This document shows, in pieces, positions 34,731 through 47,961 of a DNA stretch of 64,000 bases (within the stretch, counting starts at the first letter, position 1; each line of letters opens with the position of its first letter). The notes under the pieces were generated by a model. The model did not search any database and was not told the origin of the DNA. It worked only from the letters and a program-made list of their open reading frames with translations. The translations under genes and the position numbers were made by a program. Origin of the DNA: Limonium bicolor (taxonomy: Eukaryota > Streptophyta > Magnoliopsida > Caryophyllales > Plumbaginaceae); contig CM041776.1 in NCBI GenBank assembly GCA_023374045.1, positions 284,283,873-284,347,872 on the forward strand. The letters are read 5' to 3'.

Positions 34731-37700
34731 TGTTGTAATACCCCCAACTCGAGATTCGCAATCATCGATAATTAACAACGCTAAACTTAATTGAAATCAC
34801 AGCGGAAAATAAATCAACTCTTGGTGTTACTGTCGTTAGTCACCCACGTAACTAACTAGTAGGCCCTAAATCAATTGTAGCGGTCTGATAGACTTAACAC
34901 TTAACCAACTTAAATCCAACAGATACATACACATACCAAGTTCTACTAACTGTTTCCAAAATACAAGTTTGTTTCTGACTTACATCAATGTACAAAAGTG
35001 ATTAAGTTCTAACTGAGGTAATAACAAAAACAAAAGTACACGCGGTCCAAAATTCTACCCCGCCTACACTCGGTCGGGTCGTATCTCCATCAAGTACCCA
35101 AAAAATGGTAGGCCCAAATGGGCTTAGGACAACTGCTGGTATGAAAACGTGCAACCCGCGAGCTACTGGGCTACACACAACTACTTGGTCGTTAACAAGC
35201 AGTTAATTATTACAACAGTATAAATAAAAGTTGTAAACACGCAACATGTAGCATATAACGCAAACATACACTCAAATACAATAATATAACCCAACAGAAA
35301 CAAGACGTCAGCATATCAAGTCATTGTTCTATTCCATCCTAGGCCTTGGCATTGTTTCGGAATCTCATTATAGACCTTAACTTACTTATCGTGAACAATT
35401 CACACAATGGGATTGCCACTTCCTTAGTTAGTATCTTAATTTATCTCGAGTATGTTTAAAACCTGTTAGTTTAGTAACGAAACTCAAATAATCCACGTCG
35501 TTGTGACGTATATTGAGTCAGGTATGAATAAACCCTTTAGACGAGATTATGACTCTCATATGTACTTATAACCGGGTACTTTTAAACCTGAAGGGGGTAG
35601 AATAAACTCTCTCAACCACCATCGAGAATGACGTACATTTAATCGGAAACTGTTAAACCGGTGGGTGAGTATGAAACTTCCTCCACAACCACCGTCAACG
35701 AATGACGTACATTTATAATTTGAAGACGATCTGATGCAGATACGACCTCCGAAACTCAGCATGCATGGCCAGAACTTCCTGGACTCCTTGCTTCCCCCAC
35801 TAACTCGATCATGTTAGAAGTCTTAGTGGAACAAATCTTCCTACTTCTAGGGTGATAAGTTCGAACATCACATTCCGGATGTCGACAATATATTTAAAGG
35901 GAATTTAGTGAAAAACTTGTGTACAAGTTCTCATTACGTAAATACGTAAACTTATAATCCTCTTGGAATTTTACTTGTTATCGCATATGTCGTACATGTG
36001 ATTTATACTTACTCTAAGGTATAGTTAGTGATCCACAACACATATAAAGTCCAGTTAAGCATGAGCAATTATACGAGACGCAAACAACATATTACATGCA
36101 TTGATCTTGGTCATTATCATATACATCAGATAGCAAACAAGCCGATGTAACTCGGTAGCAAACAAGCTGGAAGAATCCATACCGTTCACCGTAGATGGCA
36201 CTCGCCTAGTCTCGGCTGACGTCCCGTCTATCACACTCCTATAATTCAATTAATCAAGTGTGTTAATTACTAACCACCCCCATGTAAGCTTACTCGCATT
36301 CGTGAAACATTTTAGTATGTCAATTTTGCTATTTCGTGTGGGTTACAAGATTATCTCTTAATCTTTGTTAACTATCTATTCCATGACTATGTTATACTTA
36401 AGGTATTATTTTATGTACCTTATCCCATGAAATCTTAGTATTCACGATTTATAACCTTATGTTATAAGTATATCCCTTTATAAGTTTCTTTTGTTTATTC
36501 CACCAACTTATACATATATATTACCCAAGACACCTTATATTATATTATTCTCTTATATATAATATAACCCTTATATATGCATATACGTATATCATGTATA
36601 TTATATGCTTTCATTCCTCTTAATGACATAACAACATTGCTATGTTCTTAATAATCCTCATGTGTCACGCATAGCATTGCCTATTTTCCAAATACTTTTG
36701 TTTATTACAATATAACCCCAAATGTCATAAAATGTTTACAATTTAATTCCCTAAACTATTATAACCTATAGTTTTCATACCTTACTTATTTATACCAAAG
36801 TTCCACTCACAATTTTCCTCAAATATTCAAACAAACTCCAAGCTGTTTAAATTCATATTTCAGCCCCACATTTTCGGTAATTATACATTGGCCCCATTAA
36901 TTTGGTAACTTTTATAATCTACCACTTATATCGTTTTATCTTATAGTTTTAATCCTCATTTTAATAAACTCCAATTTCCTACTTATATTTTTGGTAATTA
37001 CCAACAAACCACAAGCCTAATTTTCGGCCTACACCTATATTTTCCCTTATTTACGTTTTGACCCCATAACTTTTACAACTTTACAATTATGTTATTATTC
37101 TTATTTAACCTATAGTTTAAATCCTATAATTATTTAATTCCAAACTTACATTTTAATTACTGATATTACAGAATAGACCCCCATTTAATTCGGCCTTGAT
37201 TTAAATTATTCCTTAATTGCAATTCCACTCATAACCCTTAAAATATTTACATTTTACCCCTTATTTAATTATTCTTTATCTTAATTCCTACTATATTAAA
37301 TTCCTAAGCTACCCCCTTGTATTTTCAAAAAATCTCCTACAGGCCCTCCTACCATTCGGTTTTAATACATTTTTCCTTAATTACAACTCTCCCCAAAACT
37401 TTAAACTCTTTACATTTTATGTTATAATTCATATTTAATCCTAAGTTTCAATATTTAATCTCAACCTTTGGTCAAAACTTTGAACCATACCATATTTAAA
37501 CTATATTTCTCTTATGTACCTAGAATTCATAGTATTTACGATGTGGCCACTAAATTTTCTAGAATTTACAATTTGACCCTAAAATTCCTTAAACTTATAT
37601 TTTCCCATTTCTAACCAAATCAACCTTACACTTTTGGCTTAATATCATCTTTAGTACCCCAAATTGTTTTCCTTGCATGTTACAACCCTTTCATAGATTA

Positions 37701-39919
37701 AAGTTTTTTAAATGATTATATAAACTTTATAATTCATTTTAATGTCATTTCTTGTACTTAAATTTATCAAACCCTATTTAACCACTTAGATATTTTTCAT
37801 AAGTCCTCAAATGACTTGATTCACCAAATAACCCATAAATTTCAGACATAGCACTAAGTTTCATAAACTATGCTTTTATAGCATTTTATGTTACAAAAAC
37901 CTTATAATATACAAGCCTAAACAAGTGGCTATTATATAAAATTTATCATAAACTTAAAATGCATCAAAATACATATAGACCACTGTTGGGTTTCAACTTT
38001 TACAGATCGTACCACAATATTTTTGAAAATTACATTTTAGCCACAATAATTTATAAACTTGTCATTTTTAATCCTTAATCCTTAACTAACTTAACCAAAA
38101 GTCCCAACACAAGTTTATACACATATTTAGGTCATTATAGACCATATCACATAGTACCCTCACGGATTTTTTTGTTTTATACTTCAAGTTCTTCAAATAT
38201 TGCATTTTAGCCCCCCTTTAACTTAATCCTTTGTACATTTAAGTCCTTTAACTTATCCAAATGTTACAGTATGGGTTATACACATTATTATCTCATAATG
38301 TGTCATTTTACACAGAGGGCTCTCGGTTGTAATATGTACACACTTAAACAAATGTTTAAAGCATAAAAAAATATGTTCTAAAGTTAGAACTTTTAATTAC
38401 CTTATAGTTTCCAAGCTAGTTTTTACTGCTTGTAACTCCAACTTTAGCTCCTATTAACACAGAGAGGGACACTAAGTTTTTTGTGCAAATTTAAGGGCTT
38501 AAACAAGCTTTAATCACCAAGGTTTAGTTTAGGAATTTTACCCTCCTTAAGGTTGATTTCTCCACTTGTGTTCTCCTTGTTTTTCAGCCAAGGTTAGGGA
38601 ATTTGAAGACTCCAATTTTTGGACATGGTACAAGGAAGAAGAGAGGTCAAGAGTTAGGACCTTATATGCTCTTTAAACAAAGCTAGAAGCTTAAAGCACA
38701 AAATGGAGCTTAAGTGTTGATTTTTACCATAGAGAGTCAAAGTTGATGATTTTTCCTCTCCAAAAATCGGCCAACACTAGGAATATATGAACAAAGTTAG
38801 GTCCTTAGTAGATCTAGGAGTAGAAGATGTTTTAAGCACAAAAGGAGCTTATTTCAAGACTTTACCTTTGGTAGAATCCTCTTGTATTTCCGGCCCTTCT
38901 TGAAGGTTGATGAAGATCAAAGTTTGAGTATGAAATGAGTGAAAAAATGAGTTAGGAAGGCTGATATTCTCATACTCATAATTGGAAGAAAGGAAGCTTA
39001 GAACCTTAGAGCACATTTTTACCTTTTGTATTGTTGAGCTTAGTTTGCTAATCCCATGTGCTTGTTGTCAATTTTTCAACCCTTACAACAGCAGGTTTTC
39101 GGCCTTACAAAGAAGAGGAGAAGAATTCTTTAGTCTTTGATGAAGAAAGGAGGAGATTTGAAGCAAAAACAAGTGTTTAAGAGTAAGGACACTTATGTTC
39201 TTCAGTGGAGTTCCAAAGGAAGGAGATGAAGGAGGAGAGGAGCTTACCTTACAGTTGAGAGGGTGGGGAGGAAGGCTGGCTGTCATGACAACATAGGTAA
39301 GAGAAAAGGGATGGGTCAAAGTGCGTAAATAGGTAAGTGAGTTGAAGTTCCCAAGGAGAGTAGACTTAGTGTGTTAGGAAGCTTCTTTTACAAAATAAAA
39401 AATCACTTTTGTACTTCCTCTCTTTTTCCCGCCCAAATCGACCACCTTGATATTTTGGGATGACTTTTGAAATTTTTGTCTTATAATATTATGATACACA
39501 TGTTGTACATTTTGGACTTGTATTATGTGTTAGGTTGTAACATGTGTTGTTACCTTGTCCTAAGGTGTATTCCTTGTATATTTGAGTAATTGGTATACTT
39601 AACTATTCATTTTAATTTTATAAAGTGTACCATATAATTCTCTCATATGATTTGCGATCTTAATTCATGTATTAATGTATTACATGTTACATTATCATTA
39701 GGAGTTGTTTCCTCCTTATAAATATTCCCTCTTTAGTCCACTATTTCATGTGGGGTTTAGTACCCATATTGGACTATGCATACTTGTTTATATATGTATG
39801 TTTAGATGATAAAAATTCCTTAATGAATTAAGATTCATTATTCTTAATTATTCCTTGATTAAATCCTTCCATTAATTAATTCATGATTAATTAATGTAAT
39901 TAAGGTTTGGGGTATTTCA
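34731..39919 (-). mobile_element. Solo LTR (5.2 kb) of a chromovirus
   Basis: Flanked by the perfect 5-bp duplication ATTAT (34726-34730 and 39920-39924). On the minus strand it starts TGAAATACCCC and ends GGGGGTATTACAACA. The U5 side shares CACGTAACTAA/ACCCACGT and the TTTCCGCTGTGATTTC block with the LTR of element C, so it belongs to a sister family. It has no internal region; the usual origin is recombination between two LTRs. AT-rich, no credible gene inside. 38560-39330 contains A/G-rich and C/T-rich stretches with splice-like signals. Confidence 0.88.
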
Positions 39920-39924
39920 ATTAT

Positions 39925-41285
39925 CCTTACAAAAAGAGAGTTCGGTCAAAAAAGACTAAATTCTAATAATTTGATCTAGAGCATGACACCCATGGATGGA
40001 GGTCTGCTGGAGCATTTGATCATAAGTTTGTTGCTCTTTAATATCGATTTGGACATGGAGATAGCCTTTTTCCAGTAGCAAGCTAAACAGAATCCAATAC
40101 CATGTATTTCAGCCTCGTGGACCTTGTATGTTTCCAGCATAAATTTGTTAAAGATCATGTATGGTACACCTCTATCATCTCTGATGGAGCCACTTAAAAT
40201 GATAGGCCTCCCTTTCCTGGAAGGATCAATTTATCTTCATAAAACCCTGTTTAGGAGGAATCCAAATTGTGTAATTAGTAGTCAAGTGACACCTTTTGCT
40301 CATATCGATCTTATAAGTCTTACAAAAAGCTAAATTTGTTTCAATCAAATTCACCCAAGAATTATCAAGATTATGCCTCACAAAATTCTTTGCATCATAG
40401 ATTGACAATCTTTTCTAACTTCTTCGAATTTCCGTTTTTTGAAGACTAACAAAACCAATCTTGGATGGTGTTTTCACCATTGGAAGTGAGAATTGATAAG
40501 TCTATGGTTCCTTCCCAAAACTGACGAACCATTATGCATTGAAAAATGCTATGTCAGATAGTATTTGTTGCTCCACATAAGCAACACTTATCTGAACCAC
40601 CTAATATTTCTTAAATGTCTGCCATACAAGGGATAATATTAAAGAAAAACTTCCAAAGAATGTGTTTAGCTCTAGGGCTACACTAATTAGATTTGTTTTT
40701 TTTAGAATCTGAAATAATCAAATCTATCAGAAGTGTGGATGCACTTCTCCTCAATCTTAGCGGTAGTATAAGCTGATTTGATAGAAAAACCATCTTTAGA
40801 ATGATGCCAAATCCACTAATCATCTTCCCTAAGGTCAAGAGGGATATTCTTAATGATCTCCTCATCAATACTTAAGACTGAGGACTTGAGGAGGGAAAGG
40901 TTCCAGTCACCAACTTCTGAGTCGATGAAGTGATTAACCTTAATATCCAGATCGACATTAGGAGGAGGGTTATAGGTTTGAAAGTAGCTGGTCTTGGTAT
41001 CCAAGGAGAGTTCCAAAACCAGTTATAGATCCATTACCTATTTGATATCTAGCTCTTTTGGACACCATAGAGAGGCAGAGATGATAGATCTCCAAAAAGG
41101 ACCGACTTGCCTATTGATTGCAGCTTGAAGGATATCAGTACTAGGGAAGTAAGACCCTTGAGGATTTTAGATACTAAATGCATCAAGATTCTGGAGGATA
41201 TTCCAAACTTGTTTAGTTAGGAGAGCTTTGTTGAATAAAGAAATTTCTTTGAAACCACTTACTCCTTTGATCTTGGTAGAGCAAG
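39925..41285 (-). pseudogene. LINE fragment 2: reverse-transcriptase tail and RNase H
   Basis: Minus strand: after the CACTA insertion site it reads KGVSGFKEISLFNKALLTKQ, the block that follows the RT in plant L1-type ORF2, then NPQGSYFPSTDILQA and a zinc-finger region. An RNase H domain starts at WIPPKQGFMKIN (40226) and includes AEIHGIGFCLACYW (about 40070). Many stops and frame changes. The preceding part lies at 46721-47961. Confidence 0.8.
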
Positions 41286-41310
41286 CACTAGTGGAAAAAA
41301 AGTCTTATAA

Positions 41311-42125
41311 CACAGGGCTTTATACCACGGCTACGACGTAAGCGTGTTATATAATATTATATAACACGGCTATCGTGCTCATATAACATGGCTAAGAAAT
41401 AGCCGTGTTATAAGATCCTCCGTCCACAATCCCGCAAAAAATAAACAATAAAACGTCATCGTTTTGCTTTGTCTTATAACACGGCTACTGTAAGCCGTGT
41501 TATAAGATTAGAGAATTTGGCGCTACAAAATCCCGCCAAACAAAAAACAAAAAATAATTATATCTTATAACACGGCTACGCATCAGCCGTGTTATAAAGC
41601 CCTATTTTATACCACGGCTAGGCATCAGCCGTGTTATAAACCCGATTTTATACCACGGCTAGGCATCAGCCGTGTTATAAAACCCGATTTTATACCACGG
41701 CTATATAGGTAGCCGTGTTATAAGATCAAAAAATTAAATATTTGCGGCGCTGAAAAATCGCGCTTAAAGAAAAAAACAAATTTTTTTGAGTCTTATAACA
41801 CGGCTAAGCATTCAGCCGTGTTATAAAGTCCATAATTTATGGCGCTGAAAAGTCCCGCTTAAAAAATACAATTTTTTATATTTTATAACACGGCTATATA
41901 GGTAGCCGTGTTATAAGATCAAAAAATTAAATATTTTCGGCGCTGAAAAATCCCTCTTAAAAAATACAAATTTTTATATCTTATAACACGGCTACATATA
42001 ACCGTGTTATAAGATAATAGGAAACGAGACTTTATACCACGGCTAATTTGAGCCGTGTTATAAAGTGTTGAAACGACTGCGTTCCAGGAGTTTTTATACA
42101 CGGCTACAGTAAGCCGTGTTATAAG
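41311..42125. repeat. Subterminal palindrome array, left end of CACTA 1
   Basis: About eleven units of the form TTATAACACGGCT - 5 to 10 bases - AGCCGTGTTATAA, with the variant TTATACCACGGCT on many left arms. Spacers differ in length. Subterminal repeats in En/Spm elements bind the TNPA-type protein; here each unit is a full inverted repeat. Confidence 0.92.
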
Positions 42126-42146
42126 GTCTGTCTAATAATACCGCCC

Positions 42147-42521
42147 TTGACCTCTTCCTCGTCATGTTCGCTGTTTCGTTCCCTCTCTCAAAAAAACCCT
42201 GCGACCGATTTTCATTCTCCTCTCGCCTCCAGTGCTTCGCTCTCGCCCCCTCCTCTCGAGCTCTTCGATGGCCACCACCGTTGTTTCGCCTTCAGCACTT
42301 CGACCACCACCAACTTCATCTCGGCTTCATCTCTTCGACCACAATAATGGAAGCGGTGCCATCATCTCTCCCATCCCCACCATCACCCGTTCGGGACGTC
42401 GAAGGCTCACAATAACGGAAGCGGCGCCAATTCAAATTCGTCTGGCCACCCGGTGACCAGTGTTCATGAGCTCCTGGAATGCCCCGTTTGCACCAATTCT
42501 ATGTACCCTCCTATTCATCAG
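42147..42521 (+). pseudogene. Captured exon-1 fragment of a SINAT-type E3 ligase gene
   Basis: Frame ending at 42521 reads SVHELLECPVCTNSMYPPIHQ-like sequence, the first half of the SINA RING finger, and stops precisely at the known exon-1/intron-1 border of plant SINAT genes: CATCAG|GTTGG at 42521/42522. In-frame upstream codons give NNGSGANSNSSGHPVT, a plausible SINAT N-terminus. The next exon, with the CHNGHTLC segment, is not in the element. Before 42400 the 5' part consists of CT-rich leader-like sequence. Therefore a gene fragment carried by the transposon, not a working ligase. Confidence 0.85.
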
Positions 42522-45050
42522 GTTGGTTCCCCCAATTCCCACTATCACATGTTTTGTTTCCTTGTGAATTTTGTGGTTTCTGTTTGACAAGTTTTTCCGG
42601 TACACTTTGTGATTTTATTATTTGCGTTTCATATTCCTTCGCCTGCCCTAATCGTCATCGATTCGGTTTTCGTCTTTCTTTGATATTATCTACCAATAAT
42701 GATACCGTTCCACTCGTGGGGTAGTCGTTCCGGATGAATTTTTGCAACTTCTGTTCGGGCTCTTCTTTTTTGTCCATGTCGAGCACATCTCCTCACTTTC
42801 TTTCGATTTTCAGATTTTCTAGTTTTTAAATTGAGGTTGGGTTTAACGCTTGAGCTCGTTTCAATTTCCTCTTGTGTTTGTCAACCACTTCTATGCTTTT
42901 ATAGCTGCGTTGCTTCAATTGGGAGATATCGAGTTATGGATGGGAGACTATTATTGTTGCTCATTTTAGTTCGATTGAAGTATTTGATTTCAACTGCCTA
43001 CATAAAGTTGTTCTGCCCCCCCCCCCCGCTGCTAGTTCACACTGTTGGTGTACAAAGAAGAGTAACTAACCTTTGTGGAGTTCCGGGCTAGTTGTAGCTA
43101 GGTTTGAAGAGCAATCTCTATAACTATGGCGTATTATATGAGATGGTAAGGGTGAGATGCTCATTATCCTTTCTTTGGTTGTTGCTTATAATATCTAAAC
43201 GTAGATAGACATTTGATGTAATGAGTATTGTCAGCACACTCACTAACGGCGAGATGTCTGATAAATGATTGGAATATGGTGAACTAACTACGAGATAGTT
43301 TTTGGTTATTATGTACGTTATTCTTTTCTCGCTGTTGTGAAATGTCAATAACAACTCATGGGTTTTTTGCAAGTAATTTTGATGCAGCTTGCTCTGGTGA
43401 CAAGGGTTCTTTTGAAGGTACTCATTCAGGTTTGAAAGGACATCCTTTACTTGATATTGTTATGTTTATCATCATATCAATGCCTACCCTTCTAATAGAA
43501 GCTGAAACTCTTGTTGGATAAATGTTGTAAAATAGTTGTGGACGGTGATTGTTATTTTATTAAATCACTGAATGACTGTCTACTAACATGTTGCCATGCT
43601 CATACAATGTTCGTGGCTTATGAATAATGTTGCATTATTCATTTGGTGTTTGTTATGAAGAATATTATAATTACTTACAATAGTAGAAGTGTAATCAAGT
43701 ACGATCTTGATTGTTGCGGTGATTTAAAGTCATCGGATTAAATTATGTTCCAAAACAATATTGCTGAATCGTTTGATTAGTAGAATGTAAATCTTGAACT
43801 GCTGTTTGAAGGCGATGCAGCAGCCCAGACATATATCTTAGTTGGTGAGGTACATTGTTGGGTTCTCTACTCTGTGTGAGTTTCTTATTCACTTATCTGT
43901 TTATCTGTTTGGTTGAGCAATATGAACGTTCTTGTTTGCTAGCGTTCTTACGCTTCTGTTTCACCTCTAAGGTGAGTGGGGTATTGTTACTCACTAGTTT
44001 TGCTTCGCCCTCAGGCAGATTTTGTAAGTTTGCGTTTGGTGTGAGTTTGCAAAAGTGAATCTATATAGAGAAGGAAACTAGTCAGATTCTTCTTTGACAA
44101 GCAGCACCACTAGCTATAGCTTGTAAGTTGCTACTACTAGCCTAGCTTCCTTTTCTTCCTCTCACTTTTTCTTTCCTGTTTTCTACTTTCTACTGCAGCC
44201 GCTGCTAATTGAGGTTTTTATGCCTCAAAGTTCTGTTTATCTCCACCATTTCCGTCTTTTGTTTTCTTTTCATTACATATCTTTCTTTTCAACAGGAGAA
44301 AGAAACTGACCAATCGGAGAGGGTACAAGTTCAGTCAATTTTGTACTGATTTCTTGTTATATTTTTCCTCTTCTTTTACTTTGAACCTTGTTTGTCCTTG
44401 ACAGAAAAATATGTTTCTTTTTGTGAGCAATCTACGATGACAAAAGAACATAATTATTGTTCTAATGTTTCCTTTTCCACTGCAGGAGGAGGAAGAAGAT
44501 TATAAGTGGATAGCCCTATCCTTTCTCTTGAGCTTAACACCACCCGAATCCCTCCTTCTTCTTCCCCCCTTAGCTTGGCAATGACTACAAACAAGTTAAC
44601 AGATCCTTTTTGGTGTATGTTCTCATTTTGTCAGAATTAGATGTGAATTTGTTTAAGAAGGTTAATTTCATACTTGAAATACCATTTCCCTAGTAGTGTA
44701 ATTAATTACGCAGTAGTACCATTGTTTTTTTTGTTTCGTGGTAGGTTTTGTTTGCTGTTGAGAATTGTACAAACCGTGAAGAGATATTAATTACTCAGTA
44801 CATTCAGGAATTCATCAAGGTATTTTTTAATGCTATAGCCCTTTTGTTTTGTAAAATGCTTGTCCTTGATTGACTTATATATACTATATTGTTTGGTTGT
44901 AGAATTTTAATAGTTGGTTATGTTTATCTCCTTCTCGGCCTATTTCTCAACCTCATTCTCAACCTCTTTCCCATCCTATATTTGTACCTTCTTCTCATAC
45001 TCTTCCTTTCCCATCTTACATGTACACAAATAATCTCCCTTACATATACT
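42522..45050. other. Interior of CACTA 1: intron-like and exon-like sequence
   Basis: T-rich, intron-like DNA with small open segments bounded by AG and GT. One, ending at 44818, reads FAVENCTNREEILITQYIQ before a GGTATT donor. I do not recognise its origin. C-run at 43017-43027. No transposase motif. Confidence 0.4.
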
Positions 45051-45600
45051 TTCCTAATACACTTAGCCAGTTGGGAAAAAACTTTGGGTGGAATTGGAGA
45101 CTGATTAATAATCTAAATGTAAGCTTGAAGAGGAGCTGTACAGAATTAGTGTTACAGTTTTTTCTGCAGTTTTGGTTGCTGTAAAAGGAACTTTCAGAAG
45201 TGTTAACAATGATGTTTGGGTTGTTTTTGAGTTTAAAACTTTCCTAATACACTTAGCCAGTTGGGAAAAAACTTTGGGTGGAATTGGAGACTGATTAATA
45301 ATCTAAATGTAAGCTTGAAGAGGAGCTATACAAAATTAGTGTTATAGTTTTTCTGCAGTTTTGGTTTCTGTAAAATGAACTTTCAGAAGTGGTAACAATG
45401 TTGTTTTGGGTTGTTTTTGAGTTTAAAACCTTCCTAATACACTTAGCTAGATGGGTAAAAACTTTGGGTAGAATTGGAGACTGATTAATAACCAAAAAGG
45501 AAGCTTAAAGAGGAGCTGTACAAAATTGATATTTACAGTTTTCTGCAGTTTTGGTTTCTGTAAATGAACTTTCAGAAGTGTTAACACTGTTGTTTTGACT
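45051..45600. repeat. 190-bp tandem triplication in CACTA 1
   Basis: Three copies beginning TTCCTAATACACTTAGCCAG at 45051, 45241 and 45431, the third slightly shorter. Similarity is high, so the amplification is recent. The unit contains TGATTAATAATC and CTGCAGTTTTGGTT. Confidence 0.92.
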
Positions 45601-46305
45601 TTTTGTAAACTTGCGACAAGGAAAATACATATTACGCGCTGCTCTTCTCATTCTCTTCATCTGTTTGCTCTTCTGCAGAGATAAATCTATAGAATCCCTC
45701 TTGCAAAGATAAATCGATGGATTTAGTGCTGTTATTCACCCTCTTCTTCTGAAACCGGTATTATACTTGAATTTATCTTTTTCTCTTTGGTTCTGGATGA
45801 TTTTTTCTGTTAAACATTGTAAAGCTCAAGTTGTTAGCATTTAATTGACTCATAAATTTTGTTTCCTTTGTGTAGGTCTATCAATATTTTGACAACCAAC
45901 CATCTACTTACACCAAGAAACAACTAGATTTTGTAATAGAAGACTTCGGATTATTTTACTTAAGCACTTGTAGGAATTGTATAAAATCTTTGGAATAGTA
46001 GTTAGGTAAACCTTTGTTGAGACTTAAGGCTACTTATGATATGTGAACGAGTGTTGATAGTGATACGAGTGTTGATATGTGTGGATATTGGAATGAGGTG
46101 TTGATATTGGGTTTTGGTTAGACTTTTTGTAAATGCATGTAAATGTGCATTTTGTTTGAGAATTAAGGTATTTGACCTATGTGGATGGTCCAGTTGTTGT
46201 GATATGACTTTGGTACGTCTTATGTGAATATTATACAGGTTATGATCTGTCAAATGTGTGGGAAAGAAGCAAAAACGAAAAAAAATAAAAAAAAAAAACT
46301 GCAAC

Positions 46306-46700
46306 TTTATAACACGGCTATGCAGTAGGCGTGTTATAAAGTCCAGCATTCAGTGGCCTTTTATAACACGACTTCTTATTGGTCGTGGCATAAAATCAAG
46401 TTATATAACACGGCTACATCAAGAGCCGTGTTATATAACATGCTTTTATGCCACGGCTAAAAGGAAGCCGTGTTATAAAAGGTCATGATTTTGACGGATT
46501 CAACCAACTTTATACCACGGCTTTGACTATAGCCGTGTTATAAAACCGAATTATATAACACGGCTCGGGTGCAGCCGTGTCATATAATCGACTTTATAAC
46601 ACGGCTCATAGCCGTGTTATATAACTTGTTTATATATGACGGCCGCATATAACACGGCCTTTAGCCGTGTTATAAGACCCTTTTTTAGCCGTGGTATAAA
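46306..46700. repeat. Subterminal palindrome array, right end of CACTA 1
   Basis: Eight or nine palindromes of the same TTATAACACGGCT/AGCCGTGTTATAA type as at the left end, some degenerate (CACGACT, GTGGCATAA), reaching to 17 bases from the element end. Confidence 0.9.
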
Positions 46701-46720
46701 GTGTTTTTCCACCAGTGAAG

Positions 46721-47961
46721 ATTTCTACCAACTAATCCAATGCATCCTTTTTTATTGATCGTGCCACCCTCTCCCGTCAGAAAGTAGAAAAGACAGAATT
46801 ATCTTTGCTACTAATGTACCAGGAAGGAGGAACAAAGACATTGTATAATTTGGAATAGCTTTGAGGACACTAGAAATAAGAACTCATTTATCAACTTGGG
46901 ACATAGGACGGGACCAAGAATGAATCTTTTTCCTCGTTGGCTCGACCAGATAATTGTACAATTCAGTTTTGTTCCTACCACCTTTGACAGATAAACCAAG
47001 ATATTTGGAAAGTTTTGGAACTTCTGGATAACCAAGGAGAGAGTAGATCTTTTTTTTTTACCCCTAAATTCAAACTTCTACTGAAAGTGATATCTTATTT
47101 TTGGTTGTTAATGTGATGCCCAGATCTGGTAAGAAAGTCTGTCAAGATCATTTTTAGATGACTAACATTCAAGGGATTAGCAGCACCATAAAACAAAATG
47201 TCGTTAGCAAAAGCCAGGTGAGAAATAGAGGGACCAGAACTAGATAAATTAATCCCCTGAAAATATCCTTCTATATCAGCTTGCTCAAAGGCACCAGATA
47301 GAGCTTCTTGCACCAGAATGGAAATAAAAGGCGATAGAGGGTCTCCCAGGCGATACAGGGTCTAGTTGGAGAGAAGAAAACTCCAAGTGCACCATTGATA
47401 AGGGTGGAACATCTCACAAAGGTTAAAGAATTCATAACTGGTGTTAACCACACAGGAGGGAACCCCATAGCTTGAAGAATACTCTTGATAAAGCTTCACT
47501 CAAGCCTATCATAAGCTTTACTTAAATCAACTTTTTAGAACAAAGTGGCCCTTTTTCTTAGCGTATCTTCTAGTAAGAGCATGTTGTATTTCACCAGCAG
47601 TGATGATATTATCTGTAATGTTTCTTCCCTTAACAAACCCATATTGGGATCTAGATATGATACTAGGAAGCATACCCTGGATCCTATTAGCAAGGACATT
47701 TGAGATAATTTTATAAATAAAATTACAAAGAGCAATGGGACGAAAATTACTAATATCAATTGCTCCATTAATCTTGGGAATAAGAATGATATAATAGTCA
47801 TTTAAATTCTCAGGAAGAGAATTACCGTGGCGCACCTGCAGAACTGTTTGAGTCACTAGAACTCCAACCACACTCCAATACTTTTTAAGAAACTTCCATT
47901 GAATCCATCGGGTCTAGGTGCCTTATTAGAGCCCAATTGGTTCACTACTTGGAAGATTTCA
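46721..47961 (-). pseudogene. LINE fragment 3: reverse transcriptase
   Basis: The minus strand reads MDEIFQVVNQLGSNKAPRPDG (start of the non-LTR RT), YYIILIPKI, SNFRPIALCNFIYKIISNV and SQYGFVKGRNITDNI, then ISHLAFANDILFY, where the catalytic FADD box has become FAND. Frameshifts near 47530 and 47300. This is an L1-type plant LINE ORF2. Element C separates it from its upstream part at 62166-62778 and CACTA 1 from its downstream part. Confidence 0.92.

Larger units (their letters stand above)
41286..46717. mobile_element. Non-autonomous CACTA element with captured host sequence
   Basis: Ends CACTAGTGGAAAAA and TTTTTCCACCAGTG, with 3-bp target duplication AAG (41283-41285 and 46718-46720), inserted in the LINE. 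Both ends carry arrays of short palindromes (TTATAACACGGCT...AGCCGTGTTATAA). The interior (42140-46250) encodes no recognised transposase but holds a SINAT exon fragment, other exon-like stretches with AG/GT borders (for example 44295-44322, 44486-44509, 44745-44818) and a threefold tandem repeat. It would depend on an En/Spm-type transposase supplied elsewhere. Confidence 0.9.

Noticed and set aside
41311..46700. Palindromic arrays as CRISPR-like repeats
   Set aside because: Spacers are short, A/T-rich and irregular, the arms form palindromes, and they lie at both ends of a CACTA element in plant DNA.
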